A stretch of 64,000 bases of DNA. It comes from a virus. This document shows positions 31,262 to 39,051 of the stretch, one piece after another. The notes under the pieces are model-generated. The model made no database searches. It saw nothing but the letters and a program-made list of their open reading frames with translations, and was not told the DNA's origin. Within the stretch, counting starts at the first letter, position 1, and each line of letters begins with the position of its first letter. The translations under genes were made by a program, and so were the position numbers. The stretch is taken from positions 64,001 to 128,000 of the IMG/VR virus record IMGVR_UViG_3300019458_000002; one strand, 5' to 3'.

Positions 31262-32701
31262 ATGAAGTTCGTTGACGCACTACTTACCGATGACGCAGTA
31301 ACCGAAAACGGCATGGTCGCACATTCTACGGCAGGGAATGCCTGTGTTGACCTCTTCTTCCATATTGGGGCCGCGCGGACCTTGACCGACGACAAGGTCA
31401 TTGCACTGTTTGCTCCTGCTCTTCAAGAAGATGCTCTTACGGCTCTCAAAATTCTGTTTTATAACAGGGACATCCGTGAGGGCCAGGGTGAGCGAAAGAC
31501 CTTTCGGACCATTGCAAAGTATCTAGCCGACAACCATACAGAGCTTCTGCGCCTCAATCTGGCTCTAATTCCAGAGTTTGGACGCTGGGATGACGTTCTG
31601 GAACTCTTTGGAACAGCACTAGAAAATGATGCCCTTGAGCTTATCAAGGCTGGATTGGCCGCCGATAACATTCTCTGTGCAAAGTGGATGCCACGCAAGG
31701 GTCCAAATGCAAACACAATTCGCTCATTCCTTGGGATTGCTCCAAAGACCTACCGCAAGAAGCTTGTTAAGCTCTGCAAGGAAGGTGAAGTCGTAGAGCA
31801 GAAGATGTGTGCAAAGAAGTGGAACAAAATCGACTACAGCCACCTTCCTTCGAAGGCCGCGAATCAATATCGCAAGGCATTCAAGAGGAATGACGAAGGG
31901 CGCTACACCGAATACCTGGAAGGCCTTGAAAAGGGTGAAACCAAGGTCAATGCAGCTGCAATTTTCCCTCATGACATTGTGCGACCCTTCCTAACAGGAG
32001 GCTCAGTAGCTGATAAGCTACTTAATGCGCAATGGAAGGCACTTCCAAACTACCTGGAAGGCAATGACAAGGGCGTTATACCTGTCTGTGACGTATCAGG
32101 CTCAATGGCAGGGACTCCTATGGAGGTTTCTGTCAGTCTAGGTCTCTACATCAGCGAACGCAACAAGGGCGCCTTTGAGAACGCCTTCATTACTTTCAGC
32201 AGCAGCCCAAAGGTTCAGTACATCACCGGCAAAACTCTATATGAGCGAGTTGTGCAGCTGTCTAGAGCAGACTGGGCACAAAACACAAATCTTGAGAAGA
32301 CTTTTGCAATGCTCCTAAAGCATGCTAAGGACAACAAGGTGAAGCCTCAGGACATGCCTGGAACCATTCTGATTCTATCGGACATGCAGTTCGACCAGTG
32401 CTCCAAAGAGCCTACCAACACTGCCATGGACATGATTGAGCGTGAATACGGTGAAGCAGGATACAAGAAGCCGAATGTAGTATTCTGGAATCTGCGAGCA
32501 GTTGCCGACCAGGCACCCGTTAAGTTCACGAAGAAAGGTACTGCCCTCGTAAGCGGGTTTAGTCCATCCATCCTCAAGAGCATTCTTGCAAACAAAGGCC
32601 TGACTCCTCTTTCTATCATGGAAGAGACTATTAACAAAGAGCGTTACTCCAAGGTGGTTTCTGAGGCGCCAGTCAAGGCTCGCAAGGCCAAGCGTAAGTA
32701 A
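31262..32701 (+). CDS. Ro60-like RNA-binding protein (DUF2828/TROVE-vWA type)
   Basis: 479 residues. Residues 1-270 form a HEAT-like helical region resembling DUF2828/TROVE proteins (REGQGERKTFRTIAKYLADN, EFGRWDDVLELF, KWMPRKGPNANTIRSFLG). Residues about 275-440 are a von Willebrand A domain with MIDAS residues DVSGS, a Thr in NTNLEKT and Asp in ILSDMQFD. This is the Ro60 architecture: a ring that binds Y RNAs and damaged RNAs in RNA quality control. The C-terminus is basic (KARKAKRK). It is flanked by three related stem-loop RNAs and followed by a polynucleotide kinase-like gene and a phosphatase. RNA binding here is inferred from family and context. Confidence 0.8.
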   Translation: MKFVDALLTDDAVTENGMVAHSTAGNACVDLFFHIGAARTLTDDKVIALFAPALQEDALTALKILFYNRDIREGQGERKTFRTIAKYLADNHTELLRLNLALIPEFGRWDDVLELFGTALENDALELIKAGLAADNILCAKWMPRKGPNANTIRSFLGIAPKTYRKKLVKLCKEGEVVEQKMCAKKWNKIDYSHLPSKAANQYRKAFKRNDEGRYTEYLEGLEKGETKVNAAAIFPHDIVRPFLTGGSVADKLLNAQWKALPNYLEGNDKGVIPVCDVSGSMAGTPMEVSVSLGLYISERNKGAFENAFITFSSSPKVQYITGKTLYERVVQLSRADWAQNTNLEKTFAMLLKHAKDNKVKPQDMPGTILILSDMQFDQCSKEPTNTAMDMIEREYGEAGYKKPNVVFWNLRAVADQAPVKFTKKGTALVSGFSPSILKSILANKGLTPLSIMEETINKERYSKVVSEAPVKARKAKRK

Positions 32702-32720
32702 TTTCAAACAATATTAAAGA

Positions 32721-32794
32721 AATACGCACAGCAAAACACTATTGGACAAATAAGCCGCTCTGCGGCTTATGTGGCCTCAAAAACCACACGTATT
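32721..32794 (+). ncRNA. Stem-loop RNA C downstream of Ro60-like gene
   Basis: Outer stem AATACG (32721-32726) and CGTATT (32789-32794). ACAGCAAAA follows at 32728-32736 and CAAAAAC precedes the 3' side. Inner hairpin ATAAGCCGC-TCT-GCGGCTTAT (32750-32770), nine perfect pairs, then GTGG/CCAC. It is the same plan as A and B with a larger insert. There is no T tract, so it is not a normal terminator. Confidence 0.55.
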
Positions 32795-32800
32795 CTGTTA

Positions 32801-32830
32801 TTGACTTCTAATTACTTGCACTGCTATTGT
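32801..32830 (+). promoter_or_regulatory. Leaderless promoter
   Basis: TTGACT (32801-32806), 18-nt spacer, TATTGT (32825-32830), six bases, ATG 32837. Confidence 0.6.
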
Positions 32831-32836
32831 TTGTTC

Positions 32837-33205
32837 ATGAATCACTCATTTGAACAGACCAGTGAGAACGTTGGCGGCAGCCTCCTTATGGAGCTTGATG
32901 GCTTGACTGAGGACGCCTGCGTTAAGGCCTTTGGAAAACCTGGACCTGATGCTTACTATGAGCCAGAAAGTGGTTACGACGGCATGTCCTGGAACTTTGT
33001 CAAAGATGATGGAGCAATAGTTAGCCTTTACTTCCGCTATGGGCGTCCGCGCATTGGTGGGTCCATGACAATGGACGGCATTTTCCTCGTTGAATTCCTC
33101 AACAAGAAATATGGATGGAATGTCAAGCACGAATTCATTGACCAGAACTCGTACGAGGCCCGCATGCGGGCGCATGCCGCCATTGACAACTGGGTCAATT
33201 CCTGA
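32837..33205 (+). CDS. Hypothetical protein
   Basis: 122 residues from ATG 32837, chosen over an upstream start at 32771 because the promoter lies between them. The sequence (GSLLMELDGLTEDACVKAFG..., FRYGRPRIGGSMTMDGIFLVEFL) is a soluble alpha/beta type with no known motif. The promoter of the next gene overlaps its 3' end. Function unknown. Confidence 0.6.
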   Translation: MNHSFEQTSENVGGSLLMELDGLTEDACVKAFGKPGPDAYYEPESGYDGMSWNFVKDDGAIVSLYFRYGRPRIGGSMTMDGIFLVEFLNKKYGWNVKHEFIDQNSYEARMRAHAAIDNWVNS

Positions 33206-33211
33206 TAGGAT
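33183..33211 (+). promoter_or_regulatory. Possible promoter within the 32837-33205 gene end
   Basis: TTGACA (33183-33188), 17-nt spacer, TAGGAT (33206-33211), five bases to ATG 33217. The same bases include AGGA, which could instead be a ribosome site for read-through mRNA. Confidence 0.4.
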
Positions 33212-33216
33212 TTAAC

Positions 33217-33429
33217 ATGGACGCCAAATTCACCCTAGTTAGGCACGGTGAAAACGGAGCCCGCCAGACCACGATTGAGCAGCTTGAGATGCCTGCTGAA
33301 GAGGCCTCTATTATAAATGTCGCGTTATGTAAAGCAAAGTCCAGCTATCGCCTATGGGCATACCAAACCCCTGAACAGATTCGCGAAAAATATAAGGCCA
33401 TGAACGAGAGACTGAAAGAAAAACCATGA
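33217..33429 (+). CDS. Small hypothetical protein
   Basis: A 70-residue protein, MDAKFTLVRHGENGARQTTI..., with a beta-type N-terminus and a charged helical C-terminus (EQIREKYKAMNERLKEK). The RHG near the start recalls phosphoglycerate mutases, but the rest of that fold is absent. ATGA overlap with the kinase gene indicates coupling. Confidence 0.55.
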   Translation: MDAKFTLVRHGENGARQTTIEQLEMPAEEASIINVALCKAKSSYRLWAYQTPEQIREKYKAMNERLKEKP

Positions 33430-33878
33430 AAACTGCAATCATCATGAGGGGCCTACCGGGCAATGGTAAGAGCACTATTGCTGGGATGCTTGCAACCTCA
33501 AGCAGAACTGAAAAATCAGTAATTTGCTCCGCAGACTACTACCATACTGCCCCAGACGGTAGCTATCACTGGAAACCAGAAAACATGGGCAAGGCTCATG
33601 AATTTTGCAGAGAAACATTCAAGAATGCCGTGGATGCTGGGACTCCCCTTGTCATTGTCGACAACACCAATACAAAGCCCTCTGAATTCGAATTCTACGC
33701 AAACTACGGCAAAGCCAATGGCTATTGGGTTGTGGAGGTAACAGTAGGTGATGCCTCAACAAAGTCCATCGAAAACAGCAAGAAATACAACACCCACAAT
33801 GTTCCAGAGGAAACCATTGAGGGTATGGCCAGGCGCTTTCAGTTTGGCCATGTATCGAGGGAGCATGACAAGAAATGA
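33426..33878 (+). CDS. P-loop kinase, polynucleotide-kinase-like
   Basis: 150 residues. Walker A GLPGNGKST (about 9-17), then SADYYHTAPDGSYHWKPENM and VIVDNTNTKPSEFE, which match the AAA_33/N4BP2-like kinase group related to the 5'-polynucleotide kinase domain of T4 Pnkp. The late arginine-containing RRFQFGH may be the lid. A 5'-OH RNA or DNA kinase role is likely but not proven. It is ATGA-coupled on both sides and shares the operon with a calcineurin-type phosphatase and the Ro60-like locus just upstream. Confidence 0.75.
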   Translation: MKTAIIMRGLPGNGKSTIAGMLATSSRTEKSVICSADYYHTAPDGSYHWKPENMGKAHEFCRETFKNAVDAGTPLVIVDNTNTKPSEFEFYANYGKANGYWVVEVTVGDASTKSIENSKKYNTHNVPEETIEGMARRFQFGHVSREHDKK

Positions 33879-34024
33879 CTATCTATCTTGTATTTGAATC
33901 CGATTATGAGGGCTCATTCTTCCATGGCGCATTTTCTACACAAGAAAAGGCCCAACAATACATCGAAAGCACAGATGAAATAACCAGAAAAGACCTCTAC
34001 ATAGAGGAATATGAACTAGAATGA
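33875..34024 (+). CDS. Small hypothetical protein between kinase and phosphatase
   Basis: A 49-residue frame from ATG 33875 to TGA 34022-34024, ATGA-overlapping both neighbours. MTIYLVFESDYEGSFFHGAF..., then an acidic tail ending EEYELE. The double overlap makes it a convincing gene despite its size. Function unknown. Confidence 0.6.
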   Translation: MTIYLVFESDYEGSFFHGAFSTQEKAQQYIESTDEITRKDLYIEEYELE

Positions 34025-34764
34025 AAACCATTGCCATAGGTGACGTGCATGGATGTCTAGGAGAACTTCAAGACCTCCTAACCAAGTGCAAGTACGAGCC
34101 AACTACAGACAAACTTTATCTGCTGGGAGACCTTGTGGACCGTGGTCCAGACTCGGCTGGTGTAATCGCCTTTGCTAGGCGCCTGTCCAAGCTTTACGGG
34201 GCAGAGTGTGTGAAGGGTAACCATGATGACAAGCATGTTCGTTTCCGTAGACACTACAATACCGAGAAGGCCACGGGCAAAAAGAACCCGATGAAGTTCA
34301 ATGACCGTAACATGGCTGAGCACCTGAAGCTCACGGACGAAGACGTAGCTTGGATGGAAGCTTTGCCGAACGTTATCATGCCTCCCAGCCTCCCAGGCTA
34401 TGCGTGTGTGCATGCTGGCTTCAATCCATTCCGTGGAGGAGCTAAGAACTGGGGCAAGGAGTGCCTATTTATCCGGTACATTGACGTAAGCAGTAATAAT
34501 ACCGTAGGTCTTGACCGAGACCTCAAGCAACCAGAAAACTCCATCTTCTGGGCGGACCTGTGGACTGGCCCTGAGAAGGTTCTGTATGGGCACTGTGTGC
34601 ATTCATACAAAGAACCACTGATTATCAATGGAACTTATGGCCTAGATACAGGTTGTTGTTTTGGCGGCAGAATGACTGCAGCTGTCTTCCATGACCCTGC
34701 CGCCGAACCTGAAATTGTACAAGTTCAGGCCTTTGATACGTACACCAAACCATTCAATATATGA
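34021..34764 (+). CDS. Calcineurin-like phosphoesterase (PPP-type)
   Basis: A 247-residue metallophosphatase with the motifs GDVHG (7-11), GDLVDRGPDS (about 36-45), KGNHDD, VHAGF and GHCVHS. This is the layout of lambda phosphatase and ApaH/PrpA-type enzymes and of the phosphatase domain of bacterial Pnkp. With the adjacent P-loop kinase it could form a split Pnkp-like end-healing pair for RNA or DNA (inference). Other possible substrates are phosphoproteins or dinucleoside polyphosphates. Confidence 0.8.
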   Translation: MKTIAIGDVHGCLGELQDLLTKCKYEPTTDKLYLLGDLVDRGPDSAGVIAFARRLSKLYGAECVKGNHDDKHVRFRRHYNTEKATGKKNPMKFNDRNMAEHLKLTDEDVAWMEALPNVIMPPSLPGYACVHAGFNPFRGGAKNWGKECLFIRYIDVSSNNTVGLDRDLKQPENSIFWADLWTGPEKVLYGHCVHSYKEPLIINGTYGLDTGCCFGGRMTAAVFHDPAAEPEIVQVQAFDTYTKPFNI

Positions 34765-34832
34765 TACTGACTGGCAAAACAAGAGTCCTTATGTATATGA
34801 TACTGACTGGCAAAACAAGAGTCCTTATGTAT
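34761..34832 (+). repeat. Perfect 36-bp tandem duplication
   Basis: Unit 34761-34796 is repeated exactly at 34797-34832. Each unit starts with ATG and encodes MILTGKTRVLMY. The exact copy suggests a recent duplication. Confidence 0.9.
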
Positions 34833-34985
34833 GCGCCACAGCCATTTCTAATGGCTCTAGTGGTCTATGACCGCTGGGACCGAAAAGAAATTGGAGGCGT
34901 AGGCACCGCTATACTCATTCTTGCTAGTATGGCAACGTGCAGTAGCCTGCTTAGAGCTTTTGAAGCATGGAGATATAAACGCTAA
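34761..34985 (+). CDS. Small membrane protein with duplicated N-terminus
   Basis: 74 residues if started at ATG 34761 (ATGA overlap with the phosphatase stop), or 62 from the second copy at 34797. The first 12 residues are duplicated exactly. A hydrophobic segment (about 46-60, GTAILILASMATCSSLL) suggests one membrane helix, with a possible second at PFLMALVVY. Function unknown. The duplication also copies the start codon. Confidence 0.55.
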   Translation: MILTGKTRVLMYMILTGKTRVLMYAPQPFLMALVVYDRWDRKEIGGVGTAILILASMATCSSLLRAFEAWRYKR

Positions 34986-35197
34986 TGAGCTTCTACAAAG
35001 ACCGAAATAAATTTCTTCACATCGATGGCACAGCAAAATACGTGCAGGTTTACCAGAGGGTTGGCGATAAAAAGCCTCTAGTAGACGTCAACTTCTATGA
35101 CGGAGAAGTAAATACACCTTCAGAGCTACTTAAGATGGCCGAGGTTCTAAGAGAAGCCTCCGAGCTTGCTACATCCTGGATTAACGCTGCCGAGTAA
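34985..35197 (+). CDS. Small hypothetical protein
   Basis: A 70-residue soluble protein starting in a TAATG overlap. Beta-like N-terminus (KYVQVYQRVGDKKPLVDVNFYD) then a helix (LLKMAEVLREASELATSWI). Ends 17 bases inside the convergent MuF gene. Function unknown. Confidence 0.6.
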   Translation: MSFYKDRNKFLHIDGTAKYVQVYQRVGDKKPLVDVNFYDGEVNTPSELLKMAEVLREASELATSWINAAE

Positions 35198-35954
35198 GTT
35201 CTTCGTGGTTGTGCTTGATAAATTGCACATGTCCACTGGCATCAAACCCATATCCTGGAAGCAACGTAACTAAGCTGCATCGGCAATGTGGGTGTAGCCC
35301 CCCAATTTTGGGGTCTGGGTCGCCTTTCTTGTGGTAGCCATTCCCTACCTCACTGAGGTAGTAGCAACGTGGGGTGATTTTATCAGGCATAAGATGTAGA
35401 CGAATGCACTCTGTGCATGTCACGTCATCCTTGACCACTACAAAGTAAACGACTGGGTCATCGATTCCAGAAGCTGCATTCACTTTTACTATACCATCCA
35501 TGGTTCCCACATTCCTATGGATGGTAGCCTCAGTGTCGGCAATGCGGTTAAGGTCATACTTGAGCTTGCCAAAGACTTTCTCTAGTTGCCCACCTAGCAC
35601 AGTGCCTACGTCAGTCTTAACACCCTTCTGTTCAGCGTCTCTTAGAAATGTGTCTACGGCATGAACTACACGGGCCTTAGTAGCCTCCTGGTGAGCATCT
35701 AAGTAACCTTCGGCTACTCTTTCGAGTGACTCTAGTAGGTCTTTGTTGGGCTTGTTTCTTTCTTCAATGGAGGCCTGTACGAAAATGCCTGGAAGAGATA
35801 GCTCTGAGCTACGCTGAACTCCCATCTTTGTATTGAAAGCAACTTCTCTAGGTAAGGGCCTATTGAATAGCCTGGACTTTGCCTTTGCAAAAATAGACTC
35901 TACGGCCTTGTGAATCAGTTTGACTGCCGCTTTCCCTAAGAAGAAGCGCGGCAT
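35181..35954 (-). CDS. MuF-like minor head (head morphogenesis) protein
   Basis: 257 residues. Helical N-terminal two thirds followed by the MuF signature DVTCTECIRLH...GGLHPHCRCSLV, a Cys/His cluster with the conserved HPHCRC. MuF proteins bind the portal and are needed for head assembly or DNA ejection. It is the gene immediately downstream of the portal (1-nt spacing), as expected. Confidence 0.85.
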   Translation of the reverse strand: MPRFFLGKAAVKLIHKAVESIFAKAKSRLFNRPLPREVAFNTKMGVQRSSELSLPGIFVQASIEERNKPNKDLLESLERVAEGYLDAHQEATKARVVHAVDTFLRDAEQKGVKTDVGTVLGGQLEKVFGKLKYDLNRIADTEATIHRNVGTMDGIVKVNAASGIDDPVVYFVVVKDDVTCTECIRLHLMPDKITPRCYYLSEVGNGYHKKGDPDPKIGGLHPHCRCSLVTLLPGYGFDASGHVQFIKHNHEELTRQR

Positions 35955-38036
35955 TTACTTGTCCTTGGGCGTGTGCTTCTCAGCGATATCCAGAATGTCT
36001 TTGGAAGCCTGCTTAAGGTCTTCTTCTAGGCCTTTCATGAAATCGTTGATGGTTCGCTTCTGTTGCGTGAGAAGTCGACGTTTAGATGGAGGTAGCTGAG
36101 ACTCTGACTTAGTCAAGAGGTCTACGGCCATATCGATTGAGCGTGTAAGGTCAGAGGTGTCCTGTGGCTGGCCTGAAGCACTAGCTTGTGCCTGGTCATC
36201 ACTCTTCTGAGTTTCTGTCTTGGCATCAGGATATGGTTTGTTCCCCGATGGCTGCCCAGGTTGTTCTTGCTGGTCTCCACCCGCTTCTCCAGGGCCTGCT
36301 GGTTGGGCAGCATTTGGGTCTTGACCCATGGCAGCCTGCTGCTGAGCCATTTGCTGCTGTTGCTGCATCTGAGCGGCCTGCATCTTCATATCTTGGAATT
36401 TGAACCAGAAGTCATCACGGTAGTAAGCTAGGTCGGGGTTAGGCTTAGCTCCACAGAAATACTGTTTCTGTTCGTCTACTGTGTAAAGCTTATCTAAAAT
36501 CTCCTGATATTGAGGATTGAGGGGAAAGTCTCCACCCATTTCCACAGAGATAGGTTTCTTTTCGACTTTCTCTAGCACCTGATTATAGGTCATGTGGACA
36601 GCTAAGTCTTGCTGTAGACGTACGCTTTCCTTTTCAGCTGTCTCGGCGTCCATGCCCATGAGCTTGAAGCGACAAAGCTTGGCTAGCTGTGGGTCAATGA
36701 GAGGGAAGATAACGCTGTTAATGAAGTCTTCAAACTTTTGAAGTAAAGGTCTGATTCCTAAGTCACGAGCAGCTTCAAGCTTATACTCGTTGTTTGACTC
36801 AGAAAGCGATTGGTTATTAGTACCACGCGATAGGTAAGACCAACCAGGTAACTCATCTGGAGACATCTGGAAGGCGCTAAGAATAACTCGCGCATTCATG
36901 TCCATAAGGTATTGGAACTCCATGTCTCTGTTGCTATTATCTATTGGCTTCCAGTCAACCGTATCTCCCTGTGCAATACCGAACACTGGCATGCGCCAGC
37001 TGTTGTTTACGTTGTTGATGGAGGCATTGAACTGCTGTCGAATTCTTTGGATGACATGCTCAGAAGCATCATCAGAAGTGATAATCAGCATGCCCCTTGC
37101 TGCTCTACCGCTTTGGAAGTAGAGTTTGTTGTGAGAGGTAATGTTGATGTGGGTTGTAACTGCAGAAATGATGGTATCTAGTGGCGTAACTGGATACCCA
37201 TCCAGTTCTACGTCAGGTACTGCATAGAAATTGCTGACCACACACTCTTCAGAGGTAAATACCTGTTCTGGTTTACCGTCGATGACCTGAATCCACGAAT
37301 ATTCATCATTATTGAACTTCTCGGGAATAAGTTTCTTGTTCTTGATGGACTGAAGTAGGTAAAAGGCTTGCTTGCGGATGCTCTCTTGAGCACTCTTCTG
37401 AGGAGTTGCTCTATAGATGGTGCCTGCGTCGATTGGGCGGAAGCTATGGAACCGCTTTGTTCCATCTGCATTCATAACCCAGATAATTTCTGTGGCGATT
37501 CTTCCTACGCAAAGTGCATTTCTTGCACTCATCGATAGCCATTGAGCAAGGGTCATGGCATCGTTATCGCTCCAGCCCCTTGTGTCTCCACAAGTTTCAA
37601 AACGTGCAATAGCTTGGTCGATACGCTTGTCTAGCTCCTGCTTTTGTTCGTCCGTTAGCTTATCGATTACACCAGTCTTGGGCTCAATAATGTAACCTTC
37701 TGAAAAACGGTCAGGACGTGGGCGCCCGAATGTTGAAACCTGATTCTGACGAGCCTGTAGGATTGCGGCAACCAAGTCGTCCTGAATTGCGATACGCTTC
37801 AGAAGACTGTCTGGGATAAGACGCATCTTCTGTTTGTATACTGAATGGAATTGGTTGACCGTAGTAGGGTCAGACTCGAAAGCTAGACGCTCTACAGAGT
37901 CCTTGGGACCATTCAGAACATTCAGAATTGACTTAACTAGCGTAGGCGGCTCAGTGCCTTCGATTTTAATTTCCTCTTCGGACTTAGAAAAATCGCCTAG
38001 TTCAGCAACTATGCTCTGTCTCTTTTTTCCTGCCAT
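35955..38036 (-). CDS. Portal protein
   Basis: 693 residues. It is located between terminase and MuF, and has the size, the central NNSWRMPVFGIAQGDTVDWKP-type loop, the SYLSRGTNNQSLSESNNEYK motif and the long C-terminal helical, Gln-rich extension (QMQQQQQMAQQQAAMG) of portals from large siphovirus- and myovirus-like phages. Portals form the 12-subunit ring through which DNA enters. The disordered, Gln/Pro-rich C-terminus after about 545 is longer than usual. Confidence 0.85.
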   Translation of the reverse strand: MAGKKRQSIVAELGDFSKSEEEIKIEGTEPPTLVKSILNVLNGPKDSVERLAFESDPTTVNQFHSVYKQKMRLIPDSLLKRIAIQDDLVAAILQARQNQVSTFGRPRPDRFSEGYIIEPKTGVIDKLTDEQKQELDKRIDQAIARFETCGDTRGWSDNDAMTLAQWLSMSARNALCVGRIATEIIWVMNADGTKRFHSFRPIDAGTIYRATPQKSAQESIRKQAFYLLQSIKNKKLIPEKFNNDEYSWIQVIDGKPEQVFTSEECVVSNFYAVPDVELDGYPVTPLDTIISAVTTHINITSHNKLYFQSGRAARGMLIITSDDASEHVIQRIRQQFNASINNVNNSWRMPVFGIAQGDTVDWKPIDNSNRDMEFQYLMDMNARVILSAFQMSPDELPGWSYLSRGTNNQSLSESNNEYKLEAARDLGIRPLLQKFEDFINSVIFPLIDPQLAKLCRFKLMGMDAETAEKESVRLQQDLAVHMTYNQVLEKVEKKPISVEMGGDFPLNPQYQEILDKLYTVDEQKQYFCGAKPNPDLAYYRDDFWFKFQDMKMQAAQMQQQQQMAQQQAAMGQDPNAAQPAGPGEAGGDQQEQPGQPSGNKPYPDAKTETQKSDDQAQASASGQPQDTSDLTRSIDMAVDLLTKSESQLPPSKRRLLTQQKRTINDFMKGLEEDLKQASKDILDIAEKHTPKDK

Positions 38037-38037
38037 T

Positions 38038-39021
38038 TTATTCTGCCGAGATGACTACGATTTTAGCTGGGACTGTGGCCTTATTGAGGATAGCAAGTTT
38101 CCAGGCAGGACCAACTTTCACATATTGTGCGCGAAGTTCTTTCTCTGCTGGTGTCCATGGGCTCATTCGATTGGTGCTACCAGTATCCCCGTTTAGTCGG
38201 ACTACACATTCCTGGTCTGCTTCAATGTACAAGAATCTCTTTGAATTCTTGTGGAATTGCATACCTGCTGCCGTAGGAATAACTCCTGTTTCATCAGCCA
38301 AGGGCACTGTGCTCATGACCTCGATACGGAAAGCTGTAACACTTAGAACAACGAAAGTCTTGAGTGCGTTGACTTGGAATCCCAGTGATAGCTCTACGCT
38401 GTCACCAACCTGTACCCCGTCTGCGCTAAATACCTGAAACTCGCTGTCAGCGGCAATTGCAACTGGACCTTCAGAGAAGGCCTGAAATGAAGTTCCAGAT
38501 AGACGAGCAAGAGTGAGTTGAGCATTGCTATTCTTAGCAACCACAAGCCAGTAGCCTTCGTTCAGAGAGTTGAATGGGCCTGCAGGGTCACCAGTTAGTA
38601 CTCCTGGAATAAAAACGTTGTCACCTACTACTACAGCTGCAAATGGAGTTGCACTATGAGTAAATGTCACTAGGTTATTAGGGAGCACGGCAACTGTGAT
38701 GGTTCCACCTGAAACCACTGTTGTGCGAGCAATACGAAAATCTGGAGGTGTCCCTGCGGAATGTTCTATACGATAGACAGTGCTATCAAGAGAGCTTAGA
38801 GTTAGGTCGAACTCGGTTGTACCATCTATACTAGTTGTGATGCCATTATCAAAAACAACCAACTCTGTCTGTGGCGGAATCGTTCGTGGGTCAGTTTTAG
38901 GGTTCTCAACGGGTATGTTTAGGACGCCCTTTGCCCAGTCTACAGCCCTTTGAGTGGGGTTATTGGATGCTATCGAATCCTCGTACCCTAGTACGTGGGA
39001 CAAAAAAGTAAGTAGTGCCAT
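38038..39021 (-). CDS. Beta-rich structural protein
   Basis: 327 residues, beginning with a short helix and then a long series of beta strands rich in Thr, Val and Gly (TTVVSGGTITVAVLPNNLVT, QVGDSVELSLGFQVNALKTF). The composition is that of a capsid-decoration or fibre-like virion protein. One base separates it from the portal gene, and a CAATCTT element stands about 20 nt upstream. Family unknown. Confidence 0.65.
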   Translation of the reverse strand: MALLTFLSHVLGYEDSIASNNPTQRAVDWAKGVLNIPVENPKTDPRTIPPQTELVVFDNGITTSIDGTTEFDLTLSSLDSTVYRIEHSAGTPPDFRIARTTVVSGGTITVAVLPNNLVTFTHSATPFAAVVVGDNVFIPGVLTGDPAGPFNSLNEGYWLVVAKNSNAQLTLARLSGTSFQAFSEGPVAIAADSEFQVFSADGVQVGDSVELSLGFQVNALKTFVVLSVTAFRIEVMSTVPLADETGVIPTAAGMQFHKNSKRFLYIEADQECVVRLNGDTGSTNRMSPWTPAEKELRAQYVKVGPAWKLAILNKATVPAKIVVISAE

Positions 39022-39039
39022 TCGTTCGCCTTTTACACC

Positions 39040-39046
39040 AAGATTG
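39040..39046 (-). promoter_or_regulatory. CAATCTT element before structural operon
   Basis: Minus-strand AAGCAATCTTGGTG followed by TAAAAGG as a ribosome site and the ATG at 39021. It is a candidate start of portal-operon late mRNA. Confidence 0.45.
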
Positions 39047-39051
39047 CTTCT

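Noticed and set aside
33217-33429. RHG motif suggesting a phosphoglycerate-mutase-type phosphatase
   Set aside because: Only three residues match and the 70-residue protein is too short for the fold.
35030-35051. Another ACAGCAAAA with flanking GCAC/GTGC, similar to the Ro-associated RNA loops
   Set aside because: It lies within a well-supported coding region (34985-35197), has only a 4-bp stem and lacks the AAAAAC segment and inner hairpin.
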